The translations under genes were made by a program, and so were the position numbers. 64,000 bases of DNA from Psychrobacter maritimus (GTDB taxonomy: Bacteria; Pseudomonadota; Gammaproteobacteria; Pseudomonadales; Moraxellaceae), in assembly GCF_904846345.1 (NCBI RefSeq), contig NZ_CAJHAJ010000004.1, forward strand, positions 186,001-250,000, given 5' to 3'. Under the pieces are notes generated by a model, which was given only the letters and a program-made list of their open reading frames with translations, was not told the origin of the DNA and did no database searches. Below, piece by piece: positions 27,369 through 36,742 of the stretch. Every line of letters begins with the position of its first letter. Within the stretch, counting starts at the first letter, position 1.

Positions 27369-28238
27369 ATGAAACTTATTAAATTAACGGCAATCTCTGC
27401 TGCTGTTTTAGCATCAAGTGCTGCATTGGCAGCTGAGCCAGTTATCGTTGTTGACGGTAATGAAGCAGTTGTATACGAAGCTGAGCCAGTAGCTGTTGCT
27501 TATCAAGCACAACCTGGTTATGCGTATGATGCTGACGCTGGTGTTGTAGGCAACACACTTGGTGGTACTAAAGGTTTCTTCAAACAAGTAGTAAACCCAG
27601 CATCTGTGAGTGCTGAAGTTGGTACTTTAGGTTATGGCGCTAACATCGGTTGGTCTCTAAACGAGAAAACTGAACTACAAGCTGGTTGGGCAGGTGGCGA
27701 TGTTGCTGATCTATTCGGCGGTGACTTTGATGCAAACGATGTAAACTATGAAGTTGATTCTGATTTTAGCAACCCATACCTAGGCGTACAATTACGTCCT
27801 ACTGGTAACTGGTTCACAATGGGTGCTGGTATCATCGTTCCTGATAATAGCTTTGATGTAACTGCTAACCCTAATGGCGGCGTTTATAAAGTTAATGGCG
27901 TGAAATATAATGCTGATGACGTAGGCGTTCTTAAAGGTAGTATGGATCATCGCAACAAGCTAGCCCCTTATGCTACTATCGGTTTCCGTCCTAATATTAC
28001 CAACAACTTTGGTTTGTTTGGTGAGATCGGTGCTGCATACATGGGTCAAACTGATGCAAATGTTACTGCAAGTAAGTCAGGTCCAGTACGTGTAGAAGAT
28101 GGCATTAATCCTGGTGGTACTGTTGTACCAGGACTAACTCCTGGCCAAGTAGCTAATTTAGCTAAAAATGAGCTTGAAGATAAAGATTGGTTAGAGTGGA
28201 TGCCAATTGTTAAAGTTGGTGCAACTTACCGCTTCTAA
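27369..28238 (+). CDS. Outer-membrane beta-barrel protein
   Basis: A 289-residue exported protein. Residues 1-21 form a clear Sec signal ending SSAALAAE. The mature part has alternating hydrophobic strands and many Gly/Tyr/Asn residues (for example SAEVGTLGYGANIGWSLNEKTELQAGW without long helices). It ends in a C-terminal Phe within VKVGATYRF, the signature of BAM-inserted barrels. AGGAGAG upstream of the ATG is strong, and the codon use suggests high expression. The specific family is not recognised with certainty. A terminator follows 45 bp after the stop. Confidence 0.85.
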   Translation: MKLIKLTAISAAVLASSAALAAEPVIVVDGNEAVVYEAEPVAVAYQAQPGYAYDADAGVVGNTLGGTKGFFKQVVNPASVSAEVGTLGYGANIGWSLNEKTELQAGWAGGDVADLFGGDFDANDVNYEVDSDFSNPYLGVQLRPTGNWFTMGAGIIVPDNSFDVTANPNGGVYKVNGVKYNADDVGVLKGSMDHRNKLAPYATIGFRPNITNNFGLFGEIGAAYMGQTDANVTASKSGPVRVEDGINPGGTVVPGLTPGQVANLAKNELEDKDWLEWMPIVKVGATYRF

Positions 28239-28282
28239 GCTAATCACAGTCTAAAGACTGTTTTTAGAAGATAAGTAGTAAT

Positions 28283-28316
28283 AAAAAAACGATCCTGAAA
28301 AGGGTCGTTTTTTTTG
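28283..28316 (+). terminator. Rho-independent terminator
   Basis: AAAACGATCC pairs with GGGTCGTTTT (one G-U), followed by a long T-tract. It terminates the outer-membrane protein gene. Confidence 0.85.
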
Positions 28317-28358
28317 TCTAAAATAAAGTCAAAATGATGTGCCTGCATTAAATACTTT

Positions 28359-29162
28359 TTAATAGACAATCACAGTCTGCTGCTCAGGTAATAAGACGAG
28401 ATAGTAACCGGTTTTATCATCGTTAAACGCTAACAAAGGTAGCTGTGCCTGTGCTTCGATACCGTTCACTAAACCAGTAATGAGATGGGAGTAATCCATA
28501 CCTAACCCTTGCGCAAGTTTATACTGATGAATCTTGATAAAACACTCTTTTATTTGCCATAGTAACTTAGCAACAGTATCACGTTGCATAAAAGTTAGAG
28601 CTTGTAAGATAGCAATCTCATTAGTATGGTAAAAGCGTTTTGCCACCCGCCACTCAACGTTATTGGTTTCTATATCGATGCCTGCCGATCGATGACAACT
28701 GATAACAACCGCAACTTTATTATCTAACCCGTTAAAAGATTTTTCTCCACTCGGCTGAGTAGAATTATTTTGACTGCTTGCCCCAGTATGACTAAAGCAC
28801 ACATAATATTGGCTGTTAACAAGTCGATAGGGGAAGCTTACGTCATCCAAACTGTCAATAATACTTAGCTTGTTAAGTAGAGATTGTAATAACAGGCGTA
28901 CACCAGCACGTTGCTGCTGGCGCTGTTGATAAGCGATTTTGCGCGCGGATAGAGAAACGTTAGAAATATGGTAGTGCCAAGTAATATGACTGAATTTATC
29001 AGTGTTGATATTCGATACGTTTGCGTTAAATAATGATGGTAAATTATCGAATAAGTGCAAAGACTCTAGAGGGCAAGACGCAGTTACCTGAGCCGTCGCG
29101 CACCACGTCGTGGAATCAAGTTGACTGTATTGAATATTATGTAATTTTAAGGTTGGCATCAT
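28359..29162 (-). CDS. 4'-phosphopantetheinyl transferase (Sfp/EntD-like)
   Basis: A 267-residue PPTase of the Sfp/EntD/AcpT group, which moves phosphopantetheine from CoA to a serine on carrier proteins. The motifs are visible: VCFSHTG (residues 121-127), GIDIE with the Mg-binding acids (161-165), and LLWQIKECFIK (201-211) with the WxxKE core. The N-terminal third is divergent. No polyketide or peptide synthetase is in the window, so its target is unknown; it might serve acyl carrier protein. The start has two adjacent ATGs and a poor ribosome-binding site. Confidence 0.85.
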   Translation of the reverse strand: MMPTLKLHNIQYSQLDSTTWCATAQVTASCPLESLHLFDNLPSLFNANVSNINTDKFSHITWHYHISNVSLSARKIAYQQRQQQRAGVRLLLQSLLNKLSIIDSLDDVSFPYRLVNSQYYVCFSHTGASSQNNSTQPSGEKSFNGLDNKVAVVISCHRSAGIDIETNNVEWRVAKRFYHTNEIAILQALTFMQRDTVAKLLWQIKECFIKIHQYKLAQGLGMDYSHLITGLVNGIEAQAQLPLLAFNDDKTGYYLVLLPEQQTVIVY

Positions 29163-29292
29163 TTATTTATAGTAAAGGCTATTAGCTTAAAGCTGTTGAG
29201 AGATAGGTTTCTTCGTATTTTTATGTAGATAAAGTCTACAGTTTGTCAGAATATAAACCACTTTTAACCATTCATTTTAGCGTAGCAGAATG

Positions 29293-29327
29293 CAAAAAGC
29301 CCAACAATATATTTGCTGGGCTTTTTG
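29293..29327 (-). terminator. Rho-independent terminator after pal
   Basis: CAAAAAGCCCA and TGGGCTTTTTG form the stem around a 13-base loop. It is positioned just after the pal stop on the minus strand. Confidence 0.8.
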
Positions 29328-29368
29328 TTACTCATTAATTTAGGCTAACAAAGTCTTATCAAAAGCGA

Positions 29369-29887
29369 TTAGTAAGACAATTCAGCACGGCGATTTTGTG
29401 CATAGGCATCTTCAGTCGTACCGGCTGCTGCTGGACGCTCTTCACCATAGCTGATGACACGGATGTTATTTACCGCAACACCTTGGGCAGCAAGATAATC
29501 ACGTGCAGCTTGGGCACGGCGCTCACCTAGGGCGATGTTATATTCACGGCTACCGCGCTCATCAGTGTGACCAGCGATAACAACACCAGCGTTTGGATTT
29601 GAGCTTAGTAGACCGGCATGTTGGTTTAATACGCCAGCCGCTTGTGAGGTGATTTCACTGCTATCAAAGGCAAAGTATACAACTGCTTGCAGGTTCTCAG
29701 CACCAGTAATAACAGCATTTGAGTTACCGACGATAACCGCGCCGTTATAACCCGCTTGACCACCTGGGATACCTAGTGGGGCCACGACAACTTCTGAAGT
29801 CGCGCGTTTGTTGGCACAACCTGATGCCAATACCACAGCACTTGATAATACTGCTAGAGCAGCGATTTTTGAAAAACTGGTTGACAT
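29369..29887 (-). CDS. pal: Peptidoglycan-associated lipoprotein Pal
   Basis: A 172-residue OmpA-domain lipoprotein. The signal peptide ends in the lipobox LASGC (residues 20-24, Cys24 acylated). The OmpA-like domain runs from VVYFAFDSSEI to the end, with the peptidoglycan-binding segment GHTDERGSREYNIALGERRA (Asp and Arg ligands of diaminopimelate) and RVISYGEERP. It tethers the outer membrane to peptidoglycan and works with Tol. The tol genes are not beside it: upstream on the same strand lies an unrelated unknown gene. AGGAGC precedes the ATG. Confidence 0.95.
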   Translation of the reverse strand: MSTSFSKIAALAVLSSAVVLASGCANKRATSEVVVAPLGIPGGQAGYNGAVIVGNSNAVITGAENLQAVVYFAFDSSEITSQAAGVLNQHAGLLSSNPNAGVVIAGHTDERGSREYNIALGERRAQAARDYLAAQGVAVNNIRVISYGEERPAAAGTTEDAYAQNRRAELSY

Positions 29888-30038
29888 AATGAGCTCCTAA
29901 AATTTTAATGACATTTGTTGTTGTAAACTGCTTTTGGTAAAACTTAGGCAATTGCTATCTACCATATACTAAATGTTACTTTATGTAAGTAGTATTACTG
30001 TAAATAATTCGAGAATTTACATATACCTATCCGATATT

Positions 30039-30704
30039 TTACCAACGGTTCTTACCCCAGTTTTCAGGGTTCGCCCAGTAATCAGCATTGAGCCAATTTG
30101 GCAACTGCTTATAATCGTACAAATTAAACTGCCAAAGTGTGGCGGATATGGGCGACGATACCTTCAATGAAGAAATTTCTCTTTGATGAGTGATATCCTT
30201 GTCTAAAGATGCTTCGCTCAAAATATCGAACGGTGTCAAACCGTAAGCGCGCAAATCTATTGCCTTATCAAGCACGATAAGTAAATGGGCAGCATAGATG
30301 TCCCGATAGCGCATGAGTAGGGGGATATACTGTTGTAGTAATTCTGCCGATAAGGTAGGTAGCCAAAAGCAGGCCAAATTATAACGCTCAGGCCGCGCTT
30401 GTTGGGTAAGCTCGGTTAAAGTCGCTATAGGCGATGCTGTCATTTCATCATTGTTTTCATCGTTCTTATAGAGACTATCAGGCGCGCTGCTTTTTATAAT
30501 GGCAATGCTATCTCTAAGTTGGGCTTGCAGATTTAAGCGTTCTTGCTTATCTGGTACGACCCACAATATTTCACCCTGATGATTATCGACAGAGGTTAGT
30601 TGCTCAGTTACTTGGCTTTGCGTCGGTGCGGCTAATGAAGGTAGTAACGCCTCAATATAAGCACTTAATAATGGTAAAGTAATATTTGAAGCATCAGTCG
30701 TCAT
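30039..30704 (-). CDS. Conserved hypothetical protein (221 aa)
   Basis: A 221-residue soluble protein with no signal or membrane segment. I do not recognise a named family with certainty. The arrangement of ILWVVPDKQERLNLQAQLRD near the start, YNLACFWLPTLSAELLQQYIPLLMRYRDIYA in the middle, and an aromatic, Asn/Trp-rich C-terminus (LPNWLNADYWANPENWGKNRW) suggests a degenerate nucleotide-binding or methyltransferase-like fold. The Trp-rich tail resembles those of uncharacterised proteins in related bacteria. It is upstream of pal on the same strand, 151 bp away. Confidence 0.7.
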   Translation of the reverse strand: MTTDASNITLPLLSAYIEALLPSLAAPTQSQVTEQLTSVDNHQGEILWVVPDKQERLNLQAQLRDSIAIIKSSAPDSLYKNDENNDEMTASPIATLTELTQQARPERYNLACFWLPTLSAELLQQYIPLLMRYRDIYAAHLLIVLDKAIDLRAYGLTPFDILSEASLDKDITHQREISSLKVSSPISATLWQFNLYDYKQLPNWLNADYWANPENWGKNRW

Positions 30705-30976
30705 AAGGTTGGTCGTTTAATTGGTAGTCAGGTTAGCAATCAGCCTATTAAATCATGTTAATAGACATTATCCAATGATTAACTGCTGTGATTGATAAAG
30801 GGGATAGTGATTAATAAACGAATAAAAAGGCGAGCGGTTCATGCTAGCCATGACTACTACCTGAGTAATAAATGCTAAGCTGGTTTTTATTCATCCTCGC
30901 ACTTGAAATTTGGTGGTTTAGGGCAATGTAGCTAAGTGTTGTAAGCTTTTTATCATAAATAATAATAGGAACTTCC

Positions 30977-33619
30977 ATGTCCACCACTGAAACCGCTGCT
31001 CAAATTATCAATCCTGACATGCCAGATGTGCCATCACATGCTCCAACTAAAATTCATTTAAAAGATTATAGACCATCAAGCTTTGATGTCGAAACCGTTG
31101 ATTTGGATATTAAGCTATTTGATGATCATGCCATTGTAGATAGTACTTTGGTGATGCAGCGTCAGACTGACGGCGACTTGGTGCTGTATGGCGAAGCGCT
31201 TGAGCTGATGTCTATTAAGCTTAATGATGAGCCGCTTGCTCGTAATCGTTATACGCAAGCTGAGGGCACACTAACCATTACCGATGCGCCAAAAAATACC
31301 AAATTACAGCTGCAAGTACGCATCCATCCGCATACCAATACGGCGCTTGAAGGCTTATATATTGCCGGTAGTGGTGACGATACCATGTTTGTCAGCCAGT
31401 GTGAGCCAGAGGGCTTTCGCAAGATTACCTTTTATCCAGACCGTCCTGATGTGCTCGCGATATTTACCACACGCTTAGAAGCCGATAAGCGTTTTCCAAC
31501 GCTACTGAGTAATGGTAATTTGCTCGAAGCGGGTGAAGTATTGGATGCACCTGAGCGTCATTATGCGATTTGGCAAGACCCGACCAATAAGCCAAGCTAT
31601 TTGTTTGCTTGCGTTATCGCTGACTTGGATGTATTGACTGATAGCTATACGACGAGCGAAGGGCGTGAGGTAATGCTTGAGCTCTATGCGAAGTCTGAAG
31701 ATATCGATAAATGTGCTGTCGGTATGCAAGCTTTAAAAGACTCCATGCAATGGGATGAGGTCAATTATGGTCGCGCTTACGATTTAGACCGTTATATGAT
31801 TGTGGCGGTTAGCCAGTTTAATATGGGCGCGATGGAAAACAAGGGTTTAAATATCTTTAACACCGCTTGTGTACTGTCTAGCCCTGAGACCACCACAGAT
31901 TCGCGCAGCTTTAGTGTCAAATCTATCATTGCCCATGAATACTTTCATAACTGGACGGGCAATCGCATTACGTGCCGTGATTGGTTTCAGCTGTGTCTAA
32001 AAGAGGGCTTTACCGTTTACCGGGATCAATCGTTTTCAGCCGACCAGCAATCAAGTGCCGTCCAGCGTATCGATGATGTGGCAACCTTGCGCGCGCATCA
32101 GTTTGCTGAGGATGCAGGACCGTTAGCGCACCCTGTACGCCCTGAAAGTTTCGTTGAGATTAATAACTTTTATACCACCACTGTCTATGAAAAAGGTGCT
32201 GAAATTGTCCGTATGATTGCCAATACGTTAGGGCCTGATAACTTCCGTAAAGGTACGGATGAGTACTTCCGTCGTTACGATGGGCAAGCAGTAACAGTTG
32301 AAGACTTTTTATCGGCGCTTAGTATTACCGATAGCAAAATTGAAGACTTTATCGACTGGTATCGTCAGCCCGGTACGCCAGTGGTCTCTGGTCACCAAAG
32401 TTATGACAGCGCGACGCAGACATTGACTATTACTTTGAGTCAGCAAACCCGTCATGTTGCAGGCTTTGATGCACCAAAACCATTGCCGATACCTGTAGCG
32501 ACCGCGCTATTTGATAAAGATTCTGGTGCTATCGTCGCCGAGCGTATGTTGCTGCTCGATCAAGCCACACAAACCTTTACCTTTGAAAATGTAGTAAGCG
32601 AGCCAGTAGTATCCTTGCTACGTGATTTTAGCGCCCCAGTACAGCTCAATTATGATTATCAAGATGAAGATTTGGCGTTTTTGCTTCAATATGAGAACAA
32701 TGGCTTTAACCGCTGGCAAGTGACGCAAATGCTCGTCAATCGCATTTTACTGCAAGGTCAAGGGGCGAAAAGCAGTCCTGAGATATATCTGCAAGCAGTG
32801 GCGCAGACCTTGCCGGAATTGGCTGCTAGTGATGCGATGTTGGCGGCGCGTTTGCTTGATATCCCATCTGCACCAGAGTTGGCATCTGCTATTCATAAAG
32901 ATTACGATCCAGAGCTGGTAAAAGCACAGCGTGAAGGCTTATATCAACAGCTGGCAGAGGCGCTAAAAGATCAATGGTCTGAGCTTTATAAGCAGCTACC
33001 GATGCAGGCTTATGAAGACAGTGCCGCCGCTCGTGGCACCCGTGCTTTACGTAATGTGGTACTCGATATGGCATTGACCGCCAACGTTACTGGTGCTCCT
33101 GAATGGGCGCAGCAGCAGTATGATAATGCCAGCTGTATGACAGAACGTTTTGGCGCGTTAAAAGTGATGGTCAATCATCAACTGGCAAATGCTGATGCCT
33201 ATTTGGCGGACTTTTATAAGCGCTTCCAAAATAATGATTTGGTTATTGATTTATGGTTCAGTGTGCAAGCCTCTGCTGACACGGTCACACCTGATACTAT
33301 TAAATTCTTACTTGCGCATGCAGATTTTGATTGGAATACGCCCAACCGTGTACGCTCAGTCATCAGCGCCTTTACCTCGCAGCCAACGGTCTTATGGACG
33401 GCAGAAGGGTTAGATATTTATATCGCTGTGATTAAAAAGCTGGATGACGCCAATCCTGTGTTAGCATCGCGTTTATTACAAGTGCTGGCACGTTGGAATA
33501 CCTTGGCTGAACCACGTCGTCAAATGGCGCATGAGCAGTTACTTGAACTGCAGAAGCAAGCGACTTCTAAGCACGTAATTGAAAGCTTAAACAGTGTTTT
33601 AGGGTCAGCGAGCGAGTAG
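30977..33619 (+). CDS. pepN: Aminopeptidase N (M1 family)
   Basis: An 880-residue M1 metallo-aminopeptidase, the usual PepN length, acting in the cytosol to release N-terminal residues from peptides. The GAMEN substrate-binding motif is at residues 284-288. The zinc site is HEYFH (320-324) with the third ligand Glu343 in LKEGFTVYRD, the exact HEXXH-X18-E spacing. The KSIIAHEYFHNWTGNRITCRDW surrounding is typical of the bacterial PepN clade. AGGAA precedes the ATG. A strong shared terminator separates it from the convergent DAHP synthase. Confidence 0.97.
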   Translation: MSTTETAAQIINPDMPDVPSHAPTKIHLKDYRPSSFDVETVDLDIKLFDDHAIVDSTLVMQRQTDGDLVLYGEALELMSIKLNDEPLARNRYTQAEGTLTITDAPKNTKLQLQVRIHPHTNTALEGLYIAGSGDDTMFVSQCEPEGFRKITFYPDRPDVLAIFTTRLEADKRFPTLLSNGNLLEAGEVLDAPERHYAIWQDPTNKPSYLFACVIADLDVLTDSYTTSEGREVMLELYAKSEDIDKCAVGMQALKDSMQWDEVNYGRAYDLDRYMIVAVSQFNMGAMENKGLNIFNTACVLSSPETTTDSRSFSVKSIIAHEYFHNWTGNRITCRDWFQLCLKEGFTVYRDQSFSADQQSSAVQRIDDVATLRAHQFAEDAGPLAHPVRPESFVEINNFYTTTVYEKGAEIVRMIANTLGPDNFRKGTDEYFRRYDGQAVTVEDFLSALSITDSKIEDFIDWYRQPGTPVVSGHQSYDSATQTLTITLSQQTRHVAGFDAPKPLPIPVATALFDKDSGAIVAERMLLLDQATQTFTFENVVSEPVVSLLRDFSAPVQLNYDYQDEDLAFLLQYENNGFNRWQVTQMLVNRILLQGQGAKSSPEIYLQAVAQTLPELAASDAMLAARLLDIPSAPELASAIHKDYDPELVKAQREGLYQQLAEALKDQWSELYKQLPMQAYEDSAAARGTRALRNVVLDMALTANVTGAPEWAQQQYDNASCMTERFGALKVMVNHQLANADAYLADFYKRFQNNDLVIDLWFSVQASADTVTPDTIKFLLAHADFDWNTPNRVRSVISAFTSQPTVLWTAEGLDIYIAVIKKLDDANPVLASRLLQVLARWNTLAEPRRQMAHEQLLELQKQATSKHVIESLNSVLGSASE

Positions 33620-33665
33620 GGTGAGTTAAATGACTCTATAACCATAAACTAAATTATTTTATAAG

Positions 33666-33704
33666 AAAAAGCCCGTCCGATATTATTATCGGACGGGCTT
33701 TTTT
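33666..33704. terminator. Bidirectional rho-independent terminator
   Basis: AAAAAGCCCGTCCGAT pairs with ATCGGACGGGCTTTTT around ATTATT. The stem is GC-rich and perfect. It lies between convergent pepN and the DAHP synthase gene. Confidence 0.92.
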
Positions 33705-33769
33705 ATGAAACGCTTAATAATGCTTAAAAAACTTAATGACGTTTGCTTATGGGCAATTGTTATTAAAAA

Positions 33770-34852
33770 TTAACGATTTGGTAATACGTCTTTAACCATA
33801 TCACGTAGATTGCGCATGGCAGTGACCGTACTATCCCAATCTAAGCAACCATCGGTGATAGATTTGCCATATTCAAGTTGGCTCAAATCAGCCGTCAGCT
33901 TTTGATTGCCGCCTTTTAAATGGCTCTCAATCATCAGACCGATGATAGACTTATTACCGTTTTTGATCTGCTCGGCAACGTTTTGGATGACCATTGGTTG
34001 CAGATACGGGTCTTTACCTGAGTTGGCATGGCTTGAGTCAATCATAATCTTACTATTGGTCTTGCCTTTAGCCAGCTCGTTTTCTACTTGCGCAACAGCG
34101 GTTTCATCATAGTTTGGCTTGCCATTACCACCGCGTAGTACCACGTGTGCGTAAGGATTGCCTTTTGATTTGATGATAGAAACTTTACCATCTGCTGATA
34201 AGCCAAGGAAGCTATGACCTTCTTTCACTGCTTGCATGGCATTAACAGCAACCGTCATACCGCCATCTGTACCATTTTTAAAGCCAACTGGGCACGATAA
34301 GCCTGAGCTCATTTCACGATGCGTTTGGCTTTCGGTCGTACGCGCGCCAATCGCTGACCAGCTAATCAAATCCTGCATGTATTGCGGCGTGTTTGGGTCT
34401 AATGCCTCAGTCGCACACGGCAGACCTTTTTCGTTCAAATCAAGTAGTAGCTTACGGGCAGTGCGCAGACCTTTTTCGATATCAAAGCTGTCGTTCATAT
34501 CAGGGTCATTAATCATGCCTTTCCAGCCAACCGTGGTACGCGGCTTTTCAAAATAGACGCGCATCACAACGAAGATGCTGTCTTCAATCTCTTTTGCCAA
34601 TACGGCTAAGCGATCGGCATACTCGTGGGCGGCTTTAATATCGTGAATAGAGCAGGGGCCAATAACCACAAATAGACGCTTGTCTTTACCATCGAGGATA
34701 TCTTGGATGGTATTGCGACCTTTTAGAACCGTGTTATAGGCGTCATTCGACAAAGGGAGCTCAGACTTTAGCTCAGCGGGAGTGATTAAAGGAATGAATT
34801 TTTCAATATTCACGTCGTCAATATCTGCATTATGGATAACTGGTGTTGTCAT
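33770..34852 (-). CDS. 3-deoxy-7-phosphoheptulonate (DAHP) synthase, class I
   Basis: A 360-residue AroF/AroG/AroH-type enzyme that joins phosphoenolpyruvate and erythrose 4-phosphate, the first step of aromatic amino-acid synthesis. Signature segments are VVIGPCSIHD (metal-binding Cys region, about residues 62-71), YFEKPRTTVGWKGMINDP, GARTTESQTHREMSSGLSCPVGFKNGT, and MIDSSHANSGKDP. Which aromatic amino acid inhibits it cannot be told reliably from this reading. It is a single gene between two intergenic regions; no leader peptide was seen upstream. Confidence 0.95.
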   Translation of the reverse strand: MTTPVIHNADIDDVNIEKFIPLITPAELKSELPLSNDAYNTVLKGRNTIQDILDGKDKRLFVVIGPCSIHDIKAAHEYADRLAVLAKEIEDSIFVVMRVYFEKPRTTVGWKGMINDPDMNDSFDIEKGLRTARKLLLDLNEKGLPCATEALDPNTPQYMQDLISWSAIGARTTESQTHREMSSGLSCPVGFKNGTDGGMTVAVNAMQAVKEGHSFLGLSADGKVSIIKSKGNPYAHVVLRGGNGKPNYDETAVAQVENELAKGKTNSKIMIDSSHANSGKDPYLQPMVIQNVAEQIKNGNKSIIGLMIESHLKGGNQKLTADLSQLEYGKSITDGCLDWDSTVTAMRNLRDMVKDVLPNR

Positions 34853-35329
34853 GGTTATATATCGTCTAGCTGATTTATAGGGATATTCATTATGCGGACA
34901 AAAGCGCCGGTTGACAAGGGCAGTCGCACAGTTAATTGACTGCTAACTGGAATACTGAGGTTAAAACTTCGTTATCATTGCCGAGTCTGAGCTATATGCT
35001 GGGGTTAATAGGTATCAAAATTAGGTGTTAAAATGAAAGTTAATTTTGTCTGTGCTAATGAATAAGCGTTATGCTTTTAGACAGTAATTATCGAGCTTTT
35101 ATTGGCTAATTTAGCTATTTTAAGCACTGTCACGTATGATGAGCTTATAAACAACCGCATTTAAGACTTATAAATTGAGCTTGAGCCTAATAAATGCTGC
35201 TAAGGTGGCTTTTAATAGGCATCTTATGAGCGATTTCATATACTATATTTTATAATATTCATATTGTGTTTTTTGTCCTATTTTAACTGTACTGCTTTGA
35301 TGGTACTAACTTGATATTGAGAGCTTGTC
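34853..35329. other. Divergent promoter region, DAHP synthase / lpxB
   Basis: These 477 bp contain a TATAAT hexamer at 35251-35256, but no well-spaced -35 was found. The stretch 34900-34945 has a short GC-rich segment with alternating CAGT/ACTG elements. No gene was seen. Confidence 0.4.
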
Positions 35330-36655
35330 ATGACAGATTCTGCTACGCCTCACCAACCTTCTGATTTAACGTCAGCGCCTGATGGCTATAATGCTTATGA
35401 GGCAATGCCTGCTGTGACGGGTGCGCCACTGGTCATAGGGATTGTCGCTGGTGAAGTGTCAGGGGATAGCTTGGGTGCAGATTTTATGCAGCAGATGAAT
35501 AACCTGCGCGATGATATCATTTGGGTTGGTGTTGGCGGCGCAAAAATGAAAGCGCAAGGGCTACAAAGTATTTTTCCATTATCGCGCTTGGCAGTCATGG
35601 GCTTGGTAGAAGTGATGGCGCAATTGCCTGATTTGCTTAAAGCGCGGCGTGAATTATTAACGGCCTTTAAAGCCGCCGATATTGATTGGTTTATTGGCAT
35701 CGATGCGCCTGATTTTAATCTCAGAGTGGCGAAGAAATTAAAGCCGCAAGGGGTGTTTTGCGTACAATATGTCAGCCCTTCTATCTGGGCATGGCGTGAG
35801 GCGCGTATTCATAATATCAAAGCGGCGACCAATTTGGTGCTTTGCTTATTTCCATTTGAGCTGCCGGTTTATGAGCGTCATAATCATCCGGCGATATGTG
35901 TCGGTCATCCGCTACTACGAACCATTGATCAGACGCTACTTGAGACGCCAGTCAATCAGCGCCGTAGCGAGTTGGTCTGGCATAATGACGGCTTGCAGCA
36001 ATTTTTTATCGACCGTTTTGATGATGTCAGCCAGCTTATCTGTGTCATGCCAGGCTCGAGACGCGGTGAAATTACAGCAATCTTGCCGCTCATGCTCGAT
36101 GGTATCCAAAAGCTGATTTTATTAGACCCAAAGCTGTGTTTTATCATTCCAACGGTCGATCAAAATCATCAATATATTGTGCAAGATGTCATTGATAAGC
36201 GCTCAGAGCAGCTGCGCGCGGCGATTGTGGTGGTCTATGATGACAGTCAGCCAACCTTTAGTCAGCAAGCGATGGCGGCATCAGACATGGTGATGCTGGC
36301 ATCGGGTACTGCAACCTTGGAAGCCATGTTGCTTGAGCGGCCTATGGTGGTGATTTACCAGTTAAATCAGCTGACCTATCAGATTGCTAAACGTTTGGTT
36401 AAAGTGCCTTATGTCGGTTTGCCTAATATTTTGGCAGATAGCGCGATTGTGCCCGAGCTTATCCAAGAGCAGGCAAGTGGTGATAACATCTGTCGTACCG
36501 TGATGCGTCTGCTGCAGCCTCGCGCCTATGCTGAGCAATTAAAGGCGCTCATTGATACCAAGCATCTATTACAACAGCAGAGCAATCATGACCCTGCTAA
36601 TAGCGTGATTGAACAGTGGTTTTTGCAGGATAATCACCAATCCCAAGTTCAATAA
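35330..36655 (+). CDS. lpxB: Lipid-A-disaccharide synthase
   Basis: A 441-residue GT19 glycosyltransferase that forms the tetra-acyl disaccharide 1-phosphate of lipid A. The usual pattern is visible: GIVAGEVSGDSLGADFM (about residues 36-52), IFPLSRLAVMGLVEVMA, GIDAPDFNLRVAKKLK, and YVSPSIWAWREARI. VCVGHPLL, MPGSRRGEI and ASGTATLEAMLLERPMVV follow. It carries about 30 extra N-terminal residues compared with E. coli LpxB. rnhB follows in the same direction, an arrangement seen in several proteobacteria. The envelope role matches the lpt/kds genes further along. Confidence 0.96.
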   Translation: MTDSATPHQPSDLTSAPDGYNAYEAMPAVTGAPLVIGIVAGEVSGDSLGADFMQQMNNLRDDIIWVGVGGAKMKAQGLQSIFPLSRLAVMGLVEVMAQLPDLLKARRELLTAFKAADIDWFIGIDAPDFNLRVAKKLKPQGVFCVQYVSPSIWAWREARIHNIKAATNLVLCLFPFELPVYERHNHPAICVGHPLLRTIDQTLLETPVNQRRSELVWHNDGLQQFFIDRFDDVSQLICVMPGSRRGEITAILPLMLDGIQKLILLDPKLCFIIPTVDQNHQYIVQDVIDKRSEQLRAAIVVVYDDSQPTFSQQAMAASDMVMLASGTATLEAMLLERPMVVIYQLNQLTYQIAKRLVKVPYVGLPNILADSAIVPELIQEQASGDNICRTVMRLLQPRAYAEQLKALIDTKHLLQQQSNHDPANSVIEQWFLQDNHQSQVQ

Positions 36656-36742
36656 AGGTAAGTTCCCTAAGCATAATTAAACTAGCTTCAATATCATTTG
36701 CATCACTCTTAAATTTTTTAATAAATAAGACAGTACAATTTT

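Noticed and set aside
34236-34556. 106-codon open frame on the plus strand inside the DAHP synthase gene
   Set aside because: It is antisense to a conserved enzyme with all motifs, with no start signal or family resemblance.
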